From a virus, in IMG/VR virus record IMGVR_UViG_3300048436_000028, positions 1 through 45,901 of that record: a stretch of 45,901 bases of DNA, one strand, 5' to 3'. Numbering within the stretch: the first letter of the stretch is position 1; the number at the start of each line of letters is the position of its first letter. The translations under genes and the position numbers were made by a program. Positions 1 through 8,824 of the stretch are shown here, in pieces. Below the pieces are notes generated by a model. The model ran no database searches, was not told the origin of the DNA, and worked only from the letters and a program-made list of their open reading frames with translations.

Positions 1-152
1 AAGTCTACGTGATAAAAACCTTTCATTACCTTAACTCCTGCACTGCATATGGGCTATTTATATAGTAATAATGACCAGCAGGGACAACAAATCCACCTTT
101 AGTTAGATGAGCAGATGGATAACCCGAAGCTACCTGCGTCCAACTAGAGTTG
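1..152. repeat. Terminal direct repeat, left copy (circular assembly overlap)
   Basis: These 152 bases recur at 45750-45901 with one difference, T at 26 versus G at 45775. This is what a circular or circularly permuted phage contig leaves when the assembler runs past its own start, so the unit genome is about 45,749 bp. The mismatch sits where the stop codon of the collagen fibre gene and the ATG of the next gene overlap (TAATG on the minus strand). The left copy keeps both signals; the right copy has TAC and CTG instead. A true short terminal repeat cannot be excluded but is less likely, because the repeat falls inside coding sequence. Confidence 0.9.
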
Positions 153-1690
153 TTGTGAGATACTTGTATATTTGCGTACCAAGAGGGGTTTAACTGAACT
201 GCAAACTCAATAGGTTTTCCTGTTGTGTTTTGATAAGATGTACCAGAACTTCTACTAACTGTTTGCCACTGCTGGCCTATTGTTAGACCCTCACCCTTTT
301 GGCCTTTTTGACCAGCAGAACCTGTACTACCAGTTGCTCCAGTTCCGCCTGTAGCGCCCTGCTGTCCTTTTTGACCCTTTTGACCAGTAGAACCAGTTCC
401 ACCAGTTCCACCCGTAGAACCAGTTTGTCCCTTCTGGCCTTTAGCGCCGGTGCTTCCTGTTCCGCCAGTTCCACCCGTTGCGCCTGTTTGTCCCTTCTGT
501 CCCTTTGCTCCAGTGCTACCTGTTGAGCCTGTTGAGCCTGTTGAACCTGTAGAGCCAGTTGCCCCAACTTCGCCCTTCTGGCCTTTAGCACCAGTTCCAC
601 CAGTTGAGCCAGTATTACCATTCTGTCCTTTTTGTCCCTTAGACCCAGTTGAACCAGTTGAACCTGTAGCCCCTGTTTGGCCTTTCTGCCCCTTTGCTCC
701 TGTTGAACCAGTATTACCAACTTCGCCTTTTTGACCTTTAGCTCCAGTAGAGCCGCCACTACCTGTTGCTCCAACTTCACCCTTTTGACCCTTAGAGCCT
801 GTAGCACCACCAGAACCTGTAGAGCCAGTTTGCCCTTTTTGGCCTTTTGCGCCAGTAGAACCTGTATTCCCTATGCTTCCTTGTGAACCAGTTGAGCCAG
901 TTGCCCCAACTTCGCCCTTCTGGCCTTTAGCGCCGGTTGAACCTGTCCCTCCAGTAGTTCCGACCTCACCTTTTTGTCCTTTTGAACCTGTCGCTCCGGT
1001 TGCCCCGACCTCACCCTTTTGCCCTTTAGCCCCCACACTGCCTGTAGAGCCGACTTCACCCTTCTGACCTTTAGCGCCTGTATTGCCAGTAGTTCCAACT
1101 TCGCCTTTTTGCCCTTTAGAACCTGTTGCTCCAGTTAATCCAGTTGAACCTGTAGCTCCTGTATTTCCATCCGCGCCAGTAGCGCCAACTTCTCCCTTTT
1201 GCCCTTTTACTCCAGTGCTACCAGTGTTTCCAACTTCACCTTTTTGGCCTTTAGCCCCTTGGTTTCCCTGTGAGCCCGTTGCACCAGCAGTACCTTGATT
1301 TCCAATTTCACCTTTTTGGCCTTTATCCCCTTGATTTCCTTGAGCGCCTTCAGAGCCTTTTTGTCCTTTTGAACCAGTACTTCCAGACGTTCCAGTTTGA
1401 CCTTTTTGTCCCTTAGTTCCTTGAAGGGCAGCACTTGTAATAGTTGCTTTGCGCCATGTACTAGCACTTCCATCATAAACTGGGATTAAATCTGTTGATG
1501 CTATGGTAGTTTCTGTTGTGAGGGCTGTAAGAACGCCAGTAACATTAGCATTATCCGTAACATCAGCATTTGTTTCTACTGTATCGAGCTTTGTTCCATC
1601 TGCTGAAACATCGCGCCCATCTACATTTACAACATTTACTACGTTTCGGCTGTCATCTATTACGACTGTGCCATTAATTTTTACTGCCAT
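26..1690 (-). CDS. Collagen-like tail fibre protein
   Basis: This 554-residue protein is a likely trimeric tail fibre. Residues 1-90 form an N-terminal region with a VDGRDVSADGTKLD motif shared with other phage fibres, including the neighbour at 1712-3379. Residues 91-468 are 126 uninterrupted Gly-X-Y triplets. Residues 469-554 are a globular C-terminal domain that resembles the C-terminus of the fibre at 3867-4547 (GQxWQ, TSYQNTT, a final ELR). The collagen part has 40 lysines, arranged as 20 GxK-GQK doublets and all in the Y position, the X-Lys-Gly context used by collagen lysyl hydroxylases. It has no proline and is rich in threonine and serine. The start ATG has a GGGGACA ribosome site. 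The stop TAA overlaps the ATG of the chaperone gene across the circle junction. Downstream in the same operon lies a lysyl hydroxylase/glycosyltransferase (43604-45397), which probably acts on this protein. The collagen-like reading is certain; receptor binding is inferred. Confidence 0.93.
   Translation of the reverse strand: MAVKINGTVVIDDSRNVVNVVNVDGRDVSADGTKLDTVETNADVTDNANVTGVLTALTTETTIASTDLIPVYDGSASTWRKATITSAALQGTKGQKGQTGTSGSTGSKGQKGSEGAQGNQGDKGQKGEIGNQGTAGATGSQGNQGAKGQKGEVGNTGSTGVKGQKGEVGATGADGNTGATGSTGLTGATGSKGQKGEVGTTGNTGAKGQKGEVGSTGSVGAKGQKGEVGATGATGSKGQKGEVGTTGGTGSTGAKGQKGEVGATGSTGSQGSIGNTGSTGAKGQKGQTGSTGSGGATGSKGQKGEVGATGSGGSTGAKGQKGEVGNTGSTGAKGQKGQTGATGSTGSTGSKGQKGQNGNTGSTGGTGAKGQKGEVGATGSTGSTGSTGSTGSTGAKGQKGQTGATGGTGGTGSTGAKGQKGQTGSTGGTGGTGSTGQKGQKGQQGATGGTGATGSTGSAGQKGQKGEGLTIGQQWQTVSRSSGTSYQNTTGKPIEFAVQLNPSWYANIQVSHNNSSWTQVASGYPSAHLTKGGFVVPAGHYYYINSPYAVQELR
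287..1420 (-). repeat. Collagen Gly-X-Y coding repeat
   Basis: This is a degenerate 9-base periodicity encoding 126 Gly-X-Y triplets inside the fibre gene. It is organised in higher-order blocks in which a doublet of lysine triplets (GxK GQK) is followed by GEV or GQT and then several Thr/Ser triplets. The region also produces long spurious open frames on both strands. It is a likely site of length variation by recombination or slippage. Confidence 0.9.
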
Positions 1691-1711
1691 CTTCGTGTCC
1701 CCACTATTAGC

Positions 1712-3379
1712 TTACAATGTTTCGTCCGTGAGAACGTCATTTGCAACTGCAATAGTTCCTGTATCATCGACAGTCATCTTGACTGTACCGCTATGAGCAA
1801 AAGATAATTTACCATTTGCATCTTCTGTTATTGTCCAATCCCCAAGGGATACCGAGCCTGTTGCGGCTACATTACCTGTTACGTTTATGCCTGTTGATGT
1901 TGTGGCTAGTTTTTCAGAGCCATTATAGTATAGCTTTACATCAGAGTTTATATTAGCAAGAATCATATTCTCGCCATCTGTTTGTTCTAATACAATAGCA
2001 GTACCATTAGTTTGAAGAGCTAATGCACCAGTGCCATTTTCTTTAATGTAACTATTAGACCCATCGTGATAAATCTGTAAGTCAGACCCAGCACCGAATA
2101 GGGCTTTTTGATTATCTCCCCAAGTTACGTTACCAGTAATTGCGCCACCAGCCTTTGGTAAAGCCGCATCAGCTTTAGTTCCTTGGGCGGCTGTAGCATA
2201 ATCTGTGGTATCAAATGCTTTTACTTGGGAAAGATTAGTAACTTCGTTATCCATCAAAGCACCAGCGGCAGTCACATTAGTTGCATCCGTTACATCTGCG
2301 CCATCTTCTACATTTATTGCAGTTAATAATCCGCTTTTAGTAATTGAGCCAGTTAATCCAACGACTGATTGTACTGCATCTGTATTATCATGCTTAGACC
2401 AGTTATTTGCATAAACGCTAGTAGAAGCATTGTCTGTGGTTGCAACAATGTTATCTCCAACATGGAAAGCAACGCTATTTACAGTTCCAGCTACAGAAAC
2501 ATAATAAAACCAACCTGTTTGTGCACCTGATGGAAAGCTACCAGATGATGCATCCCAATCACCCTTGTAAACCATACCATTAGCAAGAGCCGCTATATCA
2601 GTTTCTATTTGATCAAGGTCAACTGCCTGTGTAACCGACACTAAATCTAGCTTAGTTCCATCTGTTAATATATCACGACCATCAACAGTACCTGTTACAG
2701 TTACGTTTCCTGTTACTGCTATGCCTGTATTTGTTGTAGAAAATTTATTAGAGCCGTTGTAATAAAGACCTACACTGCCATCCTGTTGTGCATAAATTAA
2801 ATTAGCATCATCTTGACCTTGTATCCTAATTTCATCATTACATTTAATATATAAATCACCTGTACCAGTTTCATTAATATAACTATTAGACCCATCATGA
2901 TAAATCTGTAGGTCATCTGAATTACCAAACTTAGCTTTGGCATTATCAGCCGCATCAACGCTACCTGATGAACCAGTTACATTTCCTGTGACATTTCCTG
3001 TCAAATTCCCAGTAACATTGCCAGTTAGGGTAGCTGTTATGCTACCAAGACTGCCAGCATTGTCAGACGCATCTAGGAAAGAGGCTTTGGATGATGGTTG
3101 TGTGACAAAGATTAATTTTTCACCAGCAGTCCAATTTACCGCATTATTACTATTCGATGATGATAAAATAGTAGTTCTAGCTAGAGTTGTGCCAGATGCA
3201 GTATATGTGCCGATACCGACTTCCCAATAAGTCCCGTCAGTAGCGGCATAATATGTTGTATTTCCATCCCCAATTGCTGAGAAGGTTTGAAATCCTGCCT
3301 CCGCCCCTGCCAGTGTGTAAGCGCCAGTTCCAATGGTTGTTGAACTTTCTTTTACGCGATCTTTTATGACAAGCGCCAT
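1712..3379 (-). CDS. Tail fibre protein with duplicated DLQIYHDGSNSYI module
   Basis: This 555-residue probable fibre has an N-terminus (MALVIKDRVKESSTT) of a type I know from marine phage fibres. Two copies of a roughly 80-residue module follow, near residues 148-230 and 427-508. Each contains DLQIYHDGSNSYI, a YYNGS element and a TGIxVTGNV end. Between them are a VDGRDILTDGTKLD motif and repeated VTGNLTGNVTGNV-type strands, consistent with a beta-rich fibrous fold. It sits between a small virion protein and the collagen fibre, in one minus-strand tail operon. The C-terminus (FAHSGTVKMTVDDTGTI) looks like a fibre end domain. No catalytic motif is visible, and no chaperone-type autocleavage domain is seen. 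Confidence 0.8.
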   Translation of the reverse strand: MALVIKDRVKESSTTIGTGAYTLAGAEAGFQTFSAIGDGNTTYYAATDGTYWEVGIGTYTASGTTLARTTILSSSNSNNAVNWTAGEKLIFVTQPSSKASFLDASDNAGSLGSITATLTGNVTGNLTGNVTGNVTGSSGSVDAADNAKAKFGNSDDLQIYHDGSNSYINETGTGDLYIKCNDEIRIQGQDDANLIYAQQDGSVGLYYNGSNKFSTTNTGIAVTGNVTVTGTVDGRDILTDGTKLDLVSVTQAVDLDQIETDIAALANGMVYKGDWDASSGSFPSGAQTGWFYYVSVAGTVNSVAFHVGDNIVATTDNASTSVYANNWSKHDNTDAVQSVVGLTGSITKSGLLTAINVEDGADVTDATNVTAAGALMDNEVTNLSQVKAFDTTDYATAAQGTKADAALPKAGGAITGNVTWGDNQKALFGAGSDLQIYHDGSNSYIKENGTGALALQTNGTAIVLEQTDGENMILANINSDVKLYYNGSEKLATTSTGINVTGNVAATGSVSLGDWTITEDANGKLSFAHSGTVKMTVDDTGTIAVANDVLTDETL

Positions 3380-3400
3380 AGGTAAAACTCCTAATTAATC

Positions 3401-3772
3401 TTACGCTGGGTCAGGGATACCAATATCAAATGAAGCCAAAGTAAATGTGTTGCCATTTGTTACCGACTGAGAAGCCGTTAAAGCCGCTGTTGCTAACAAC
3501 CGTGAGTTTGTTGTGTCCACAATTGCGTAGTGTGTAGCTGTTCCAGTTCCAGTAATTGAACCATCAGAAACTGCGGCTACAGTAACTTTTCTACCACCGC
3601 CAGTACGATCAGATGGTGCGGCTATTGAAAGGTTTGTTGAGTTTCCCAAGGCATAAGTTGCATTCGCCTCAGTGAAAGTAGTTGCTTCCTGAGAAGTAAC
3701 CAGAACTTTGTTTGCTTCTGTGTCTAGTGCTGAAAGTCCTGCATCAAAGACCCGATTTCCAAGTGTTGCCAT
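3401..3772 (-). CDS. Small virion-associated protein, function unknown
   Basis: This 123-residue protein is rich in alanine, threonine and serine, with no signal peptide or transmembrane segment. The composition and spaced short hydrophobic stretches suggest a beta-rich structural protein. It lies between the short fibre (3867-4547) and the long fibre (1712-3379), so a role in the distal tail or fibre attachment is plausible. I do not recognise a named family. A 94-base non-coding gap separates it from the gene upstream. Confidence 0.6.
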   Translation of the reverse strand: MATLGNRVFDAGLSALDTEANKVLVTSQEATTFTEANATYALGNSTNLSIAAPSDRTGGGRKVTVAAVSDGSITGTGTATHYAIVDTTNSRLLATAALTASQSVTNGNTFTLASFDIGIPDPA

Positions 3773-3866
3773 TGTGGCCTCCTATAAAACATTGCATATG
3801 CATCGTCACAATACACGATATTCAAAATTTATGCTAGTTAGGATTTTATTTACCCCATTATTTCTA

Positions 3867-4547
3867 TTATCTTAACTCCGCCCAGTGCTCAAACACAGGG
3901 TAGTTAGTAGTACCACTGATCTTATAGTAGTAATTAACAGGAATGATAGGGGAAGCCGTGTTTCTGTAAGCATTGGGTTCTCCCATCCTATTTTGTACAT
4001 TTACCCACGTACTGCTATTTGAAGACACCTGTAAAGGTACGGCTCTAGCAGATGTTATCATTACTTGTATAGGTCTTGATGTAGTGTTCTGATAAGAAGT
4101 GTTAGGTGATCTAGAACTTGTAACATCTTGCCAAGTTTGACCGTACCCTATGCTATTAGCAGTAAAGTATGTATCGATAGCATCAGCAATTTGAGCTGGG
4201 GATACTAAACTCTCAGTTGTTCCTGTACCTGTATTCCAGGTGCTTTGTGTTTGTCCACCAAGCAGTCCAGTTTGTGCTCCAGATGTATTAACAAGTTTGG
4301 TATCATCTAATATTGCATATACACTGTTAGACTGATCAACGTAGGCTACGTTAATCCATGCACTATCACTCTCATTGCGTATTTTTAAAAGGTTACTGTC
4401 TGTTTCATACCACCACATATTAGCGTAAGTTGTAGTAGGTGCGCTATTTCCACTATTATTTGATGCTAACGCCTGTAGGCCAGAATTTATATCAAGCCTT
4501 GCTGAATTTGCGGTTTGATTGGCAATTACAAAATCATGTTGTGACAT
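3867..4547 (-). CDS. Short tail fibre / receptor-binding protein
   Basis: This is a 226-residue protein. I chose the ATG at 4547 because GGAG lies 7 bases upstream; the frame is open to 4568. The N-terminal half contains NSGNSAPTTTYANMWWY and a KIRNESDSAWINVA stretch, the usual join between a virion anchor and a fibre head. The last 90 residues form a domain also present at the end of the collagen fibre (GQTWQDV, TSYQNTT, a VPVNYYYKI-like strand, a final AELR). That shared ending suggests two fibres with related tips or a common attachment or folding domain. It begins 2 bases after the stop of the tip protein. Confidence 0.72.
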   Translation of the reverse strand: MSQHDFVIANQTANSARLDINSGLQALASNNSGNSAPTTTYANMWWYETDSNLLKIRNESDSAWINVAYVDQSNSVYAILDDTKLVNTSGAQTGLLGGQTQSTWNTGTGTTESLVSPAQIADAIDTYFTANSIGYGQTWQDVTSSRSPNTSYQNTTSRPIQVMITSARAVPLQVSSNSSTWVNVQNRMGEPNAYRNTASPIIPVNYYYKISGTTNYPVFEHWAELR

Positions 4548-4548
4548 A

Positions 4549-7239
4549 TTAATACTCCACTGTTGCACTTAGTGCTGTTATATTAGGTGTAATCTTTGGA
4601 TTTGAATTAGATAATACGGCTCTAAATTCTATAAATCTACCAACAATTTCTCCGCTTGCACCTACAAAACTTGCGCTACTTAATCCAGAAGATGTTGTCG
4701 CAGACCTTGCTTCGATTAATACATTGTAATCAAGAAATTCTGCATCTTCATCTGTCCAAGTGTCAAAGTTATTAGGCCAAGTGTCCCAATTTTGAGGTAT
4801 ATCATCCCAATTAATCTCTCCTCCTACTGCATCTGAATGCTTACGGGCAACTACTATGGCCGAAGAAAGCCTAACTGTTCTTGACGTTCCAACATCTATG
4901 TAACTGTTTCCATTATGATCAAAGTCATATGTGCCAGTTGCTCCAGAAGATGAGAAACTGGTCAATGTTAATGACCCACTAGAAGCCGTGACATTGGACT
5001 TTGCGCCACTAAATGCAGTTTCTTCAGATTGTGTAGTTGTAATCCCAAGTTGAGGTAATTCACTTGCAAGCACGACTGTACTTGTTGCCGTGGCGCTTTC
5101 ATTTCCAGTTTTGTCTACCGATGTAATAAAGAATTTACCAGCAAGGGCGGCAAAAGTAATTGATGTCGCTGGTCTGGCAATTTTTGATATTTTTAACAAA
5201 ACAGAACTATCACTAAAATTTGCACTGCTATTTGATGAATAATATAATTTATAGTGAGATAAGTCTAAATCACTAACCGCTGGCCATTCAAAGAATACTG
5301 TGCCACCTGACATCAAATGGCTTAACGAAGCTGGTACATTAGGTGGTACAGTATCGGCTGTAAGGTTATAAGTTGTACTTACAGTGCTTCCTCTAAACCC
5401 AACGGCATTTACTGGTGTGACTGATACAGTATAATTTATAGCTGGTTCATTAATTTGAGGCGCTTTAATTCCAACTATTTCAAACCTACCAGCGTCACTA
5501 CCTTCATTAATCAAAATAGTCTGACCTACTGATTTAAATTCTGTGTCTGAAGTCTTTTTGTATTTTAAAATAACACTCTCTACACGCTCAATATCAGAGC
5601 TAATAACAGTAACGACTAAAACATTTACAACATTCTCATTAACTTCACGATACTCTTGACTAACAGTCACACCGATGGTTGGCACATCATAATATCTTAA
5701 AAGGGTAGTGTTATTTGAAACTATTGCTTGTTCATCAGCTTCCGTAAACCCAAATGCGGCTTCACTACTTTCTCTGAGGGTTAAATTTACCCGCAAATCC
5801 AATGCTTTAGAGTCAGGTTGTAGTTTCCACCCACTAACTTCAAAAATCTTTTCGTCGCCAGTAGCCCATCCGTAACGCTCATTTCTTATTTTTACAAAAT
5901 CACCAACTTCAACATCAAATGCATTCATTCCAAAATCTGCACTCATAGTTAATTGCTCACGACTTCTATAAAGTAACTGCTTGGCAATACGTTGAGCGGC
6001 TAGACCATTGGTTGTAAACGGAAGATTAAGGTCTAAAACTGTTTCAACACCATTATCTTCATTAAGAAATACCTGAGAATTTATTTGTGGATAATCCGCA
6101 CTTATAAAACCATTAGCCGCGTCTACAAAAGTACCCCTAATAGCGTTAAAATTATCTCTCATAGAAGATTTTGTATCTAAACTTATAGCACTTCTAAAAT
6201 CGTCTAATGTTAATGTCTTTGTGGGAGCTACGAAATCACCGGCGTAAAGTCTCCAAGAACCTGCACCCCAAAACAAAGTACCCCCACAAGTTGTCATCAT
6301 CTTTTCCAAGATTTTTCCATGACTGTCAGTCCCTGTTACAACCCCATTCATTGTAAACTGAGGTGTTCCGTCAGAAAGTACTGTTGTGTCGTCACATATA
6401 GCGGCGGCGGCTTCAAATGTAGCATAATTGATTGCATCATCACCAAGCCCATAACTTGACTGTAAGTAGTCTTTAGTACACCAAGCCGCGTTATTACTGT
6501 AAGCCGCAGTCTGAGCCACTCCATTTACTGTCTTTACGACCTTCTTTCCTTTTACCTTCGCTGTAATATTTGGAAGTCCATTAGTATAAGCATCTTTATC
6601 GAAAGTGTAGCGCGCATAAATATAAGCTACACCCTTACCGATGAAATCACTGCCTGCGGATGTCTCTAAGTGCAAGGTGTTAGCAAGGGTAGCACTTGAA
6701 TTGGCGAATGTGTCAGACGCGCTTGTTTGGTTTCCTAGGTGTTTGTAAACTTTTGCGAACCCGTTATAAGGCGCGCTGATCACATCTTCATTATTCATAG
6801 TGACAATTTGATTATTAAAATATATGTCACCTATTTCCTCAACTTCATGATTAGCGAGCGCTATTATTTGATGTAGTATTTTATTACCGCCACCTGATAC
6901 TTCTAAGAAAGTAACCGTACCGCCCTTGCGAACTTCACCATATACAAAGTGAGAAGGTGATAGGGGGTCTGTTTGATTTTTAAGCAATGTTCCTGAATTG
7001 TTTGCTCCGCCTTGGTTAAAATCTGGCAATGAAGCTACGACAGCGGCGGCTGTTAAAGCAGAGCTAACTACCGCTATTGTTACATAGCCTACAATAGTTG
7101 CTGTGGCAGTAGAAACTCCTGTAATCCCTATAGCTCCAAGAACAAAGTTACCTACAGCGGCTACTGTTGCTGGCTCTCTGGGGGCTACCTCCCATTGGTT
7201 CATGTGCTTCAATACATTGAATGGTGTGTTATCCTTCAT
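4549..7239 (-). CDS. Tail tip / host-specificity protein (J-like baseplate hub)
   Basis: This large protein (896 residues from the ATG at 7239; the frame is open to a TTG at 7251) sits at the J position of siphovirus tails, after the peptidase and hub genes. An early hydrophobic stretch (residues about 28-70, Ala/Val-rich) is followed by a region like the Phage-tail_3 fold of J and GTA tip proteins (a VYGEVRKGGTV strand, a DYLQSSYGLG region, then FVKIRNERYGWATG). Fibronectin-like repeats follow (PAINYTVSVTPVNAVGFRG, PNVPASL, FFEWPAVSDLDL). The C-terminal quarter has tryptophan-rich WDDIPQNWDTWPNNFDTW. It probably forms the tail tip and carries the fibres encoded next to it. The assignment rests on length, order and fold-like motifs. 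Confidence 0.8.
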   Translation of the reverse strand: MKDNTPFNVLKHMNQWEVAPREPATVAAVGNFVLGAIGITGVSTATATIVGYVTIAVVSSALTAAAVVASLPDFNQGGANNSGTLLKNQTDPLSPSHFVYGEVRKGGTVTFLEVSGGGNKILHQIIALANHEVEEIGDIYFNNQIVTMNNEDVISAPYNGFAKVYKHLGNQTSASDTFANSSATLANTLHLETSAGSDFIGKGVAYIYARYTFDKDAYTNGLPNITAKVKGKKVVKTVNGVAQTAAYSNNAAWCTKDYLQSSYGLGDDAINYATFEAAAAICDDTTVLSDGTPQFTMNGVVTGTDSHGKILEKMMTTCGGTLFWGAGSWRLYAGDFVAPTKTLTLDDFRSAISLDTKSSMRDNFNAIRGTFVDAANGFISADYPQINSQVFLNEDNGVETVLDLNLPFTTNGLAAQRIAKQLLYRSREQLTMSADFGMNAFDVEVGDFVKIRNERYGWATGDEKIFEVSGWKLQPDSKALDLRVNLTLRESSEAAFGFTEADEQAIVSNNTTLLRYYDVPTIGVTVSQEYREVNENVVNVLVVTVISSDIERVESVILKYKKTSDTEFKSVGQTILINEGSDAGRFEIVGIKAPQINEPAINYTVSVTPVNAVGFRGSTVSTTYNLTADTVPPNVPASLSHLMSGGTVFFEWPAVSDLDLSHYKLYYSSNSSANFSDSSVLLKISKIARPATSITFAALAGKFFITSVDKTGNESATATSTVVLASELPQLGITTTQSEETAFSGAKSNVTASSGSLTLTSFSSSGATGTYDFDHNGNSYIDVGTSRTVRLSSAIVVARKHSDAVGGEINWDDIPQNWDTWPNNFDTWTDEDAEFLDYNVLIEARSATTSSGLSSASFVGASGEIVGRFIEFRAVLSNSNPKITPNITALSATVEY

Positions 7240-7646
7240 TTCAGAACCCAAGAACTTTCTACATCTTCAACATTTACTTTTAATAAGCCACTTTCTGATA
7301 AAAAAACCGCCCTAGAACCCAAAGAAATACCAAGTGAACACCCAGTAACCCAATTCTTACATTTGCTTGTAGTTACAAGGCTACCGAAAATTGGTTGATC
7401 TGTTCTTCTTAATTTGCTTGCCAGCCCATCAAATAATGTAGTGTGGGTAAATTCTTTAAGCATTGATTTACGGCTTTTAGGTGAATTTTTATTCATGTAG
7501 CGTCCAATCCAATCATCAGCATATCCAGCGCCATACATAGCATGAAAAGCTCCATTCGTGAAGGTAAAGCAATCATTCACTCCCCACCTGAACTCATCAT
7601 TAGGGTAATTAGATATATATGAATTTAATGCTAACCTCGTCCCCAT
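7236..7646 (-). CDS. NlpC/P60-like (DUF6950-type) tail peptidase
   Basis: This 136-residue protein matches the small cysteine-peptidase-like proteins that sit between hub and tip genes in GTA-like and many siphovirus tails. The likely catalytic cysteine is in RWGVNDCFTFT near residue 26, in the usual W-x-x-N-D-C context. Histidines suitable as partners are not obvious in their usual positions, so activity is uncertain. It overlaps the hub gene upstream by 16 bases and the tip gene downstream by 4, indicating translational coupling. In related phages it may trim peptidoglycan during DNA entry. Confidence 0.65.
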   Translation of the reverse strand: MGTRLALNSYISNYPNDEFRWGVNDCFTFTNGAFHAMYGAGYADDWIGRYMNKNSPKSRKSMLKEFTHTTLFDGLASKLRRTDQPIFGSLVTTSKCKNWVTGCSLGISLGSRAVFLSESGLLKVNVEDVESSWVLK

Positions 7647-8227
7647 GTTACTGACTGATCCTGTATTGTTTGAACTCTTGAGAAGAAACTATCCCCTGAA
7701 TACCTTGATTTGTGGTTTTCTTCAGTATAGCGCCATCCACTTGATCTCTCAAGCTCCAACAAATTGCTTTCAACTGACATCTGTATAGTACTGGTCTCAC
7801 CGCTATCCTGAATAGTCATTTTATTCATTTTTCCAGCGAATACTTGAACAACATTACTGACGCTTTCTTCTCCAAAGTACAAATTGAAAGGGCGGCGTTG
7901 ATATGGCTCTTGTAATGCTATAGATAATGTTTCCGAATATATACCTGATAAACTTACTGATAAAGATTTTGCGGATAAATCATTCACCTCGTCCAAGCCG
8001 CCAATATTTAATAACTGTCCAGTTCCAACAAAGGTCTGATCTACACCTTGAACTTCAATTACTCTATTACCTACACCCGTCCAAAGACGCATAGGTGCTA
8101 CATTAAATGGGTCGCCATTAATGTCTGTTACAGTTTGTGTATCAAACATAAACTCGCAAGCAAAAAATGGCTCAATCTCTGAACCTGTCAGAGCAGTCAA
8201 TAGTGCGGATGAAATATCTCTGCTCAT
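7631..8227 (-). CDS. DUF2163-like tail hub protein
   Basis: This 198-residue protein has features I associate with DUF2163-type hub proteins of GTA-like tails: an N-terminal region leading to MRLWTGVGN, then VDQTFVGTGQLL, a LSVSLSGI strand, YQRRPFNLYFG, VFAGKMNKMTIQD and a C-terminal YTEENHKSRYSGDSFF. It lies between the 198-residue tail protein upstream and the NlpC-like peptidase, the expected order. It probably forms part of the baseplate hub at the distal end of the tail tube. There is no transmembrane segment or signal peptide. Confidence 0.68.
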   Translation of the reverse strand: MSRDISSALLTALTGSEIEPFFACEFMFDTQTVTDINGDPFNVAPMRLWTGVGNRVIEVQGVDQTFVGTGQLLNIGGLDEVNDLSAKSLSVSLSGIYSETLSIALQEPYQRRPFNLYFGEESVSNVVQVFAGKMNKMTIQDSGETSTIQMSVESNLLELERSSGWRYTEENHKSRYSGDSFFSRVQTIQDQSVTWGRG

Positions 8228-8820
8228 AAAACCTCACTACAAGTAAAAGTAATGCCATAATTACTTAGTTGGTCAGCTGTCCATCGCATATTATTGTCGT
8301 CCATTCTGAAAACACCTTGAGGAGAAACAAACACAACCGCAGTAGATGTTGTAATTGCAGTCTTTAGAGGCGGCTGAATTGTTACAATTCCATCCCCTGT
8401 GTTATCATCAACAACCATATGTAATCTTGCATTTGCGCCTGTAGAAAACTGCAAATAACTTCCTTGGCTTATTTTTTTACCTGAACCAAGTGTAAGGTCT
8501 ACAGATGTATCTCCAATCGCGGCGGCGGCGGCTACACTTATAGAGCTTGGAGGAATGCCCCCTGTAATTGCTTTTCCGTCAGGGTCTCCCAGAAGAAAGG
8601 TATTTGCCCTACCTTCACACTGCATAAAAAAAGCTTGCCATAAACGCGCCTGATCTCGCTTCATAGGCGGTAAAGTAAGCGTAGCTGACCATTTGGCCTT
8701 TGCGTACTTATGAACCTGTGATGCTCCTGTAAATGGGCTTTCAGACAATGCTACGGAGCGAGTTATTCCCCAATCAGAAGTTACAAAGGCTGGACTTGTT
8801 GGCATAGTTATAAGTGTCAT
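8224..8820 (-). CDS. Distal tail protein candidate
   Basis: This 198-residue soluble protein directly follows the tape measure gene, where siphoviruses encode the distal tail (Dit-like) component. It contains KWSATLTLPPMKRDQARLWQ, then FFMQCEGRANTFLLGDPDG, a pattern I associate with minor tail proteins of marine and alphaproteobacterial phages. It ends MRWTADQLSNYGITFTCSEVL. It overlaps the hub gene by 4 bases (ATGA). The function is inferred from gene order. Confidence 0.62.
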   Translation of the reverse strand: MTLITMPTSPAFVTSDWGITRSVALSESPFTGASQVHKYAKAKWSATLTLPPMKRDQARLWQAFFMQCEGRANTFLLGDPDGKAITGGIPPSSISVAAAAAIGDTSVDLTLGSGKKISQGSYLQFSTGANARLHMVVDDNTGDGIVTIQPPLKTAITTSTAVVFVSPQGVFRMDDNNMRWTADQLSNYGITFTCSEVL

Positions 8821-8824
8821 TTAT

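Noticed and set aside
299-1298. Several long open frames on the plus strand and an alternative minus frame (283-810, 871-1098, 1207-1476) across the collagen gene
   Set aside because: They are shadows of the 9-base Gly-X-Y periodicity, lack ribosome sites, and show only biased Pro/Val/Ser or Gln/Lys repeats.
287-1420. Could the regular repeats be a CRISPR array?
   Set aside because: No constant repeat and unique spacers; the units are 9-base codon repeats in one long frame.
7103-7398. Plus-strand frames opposite the peptidase and tip genes
   Set aside because: Antisense shadows with no coupling or motifs.
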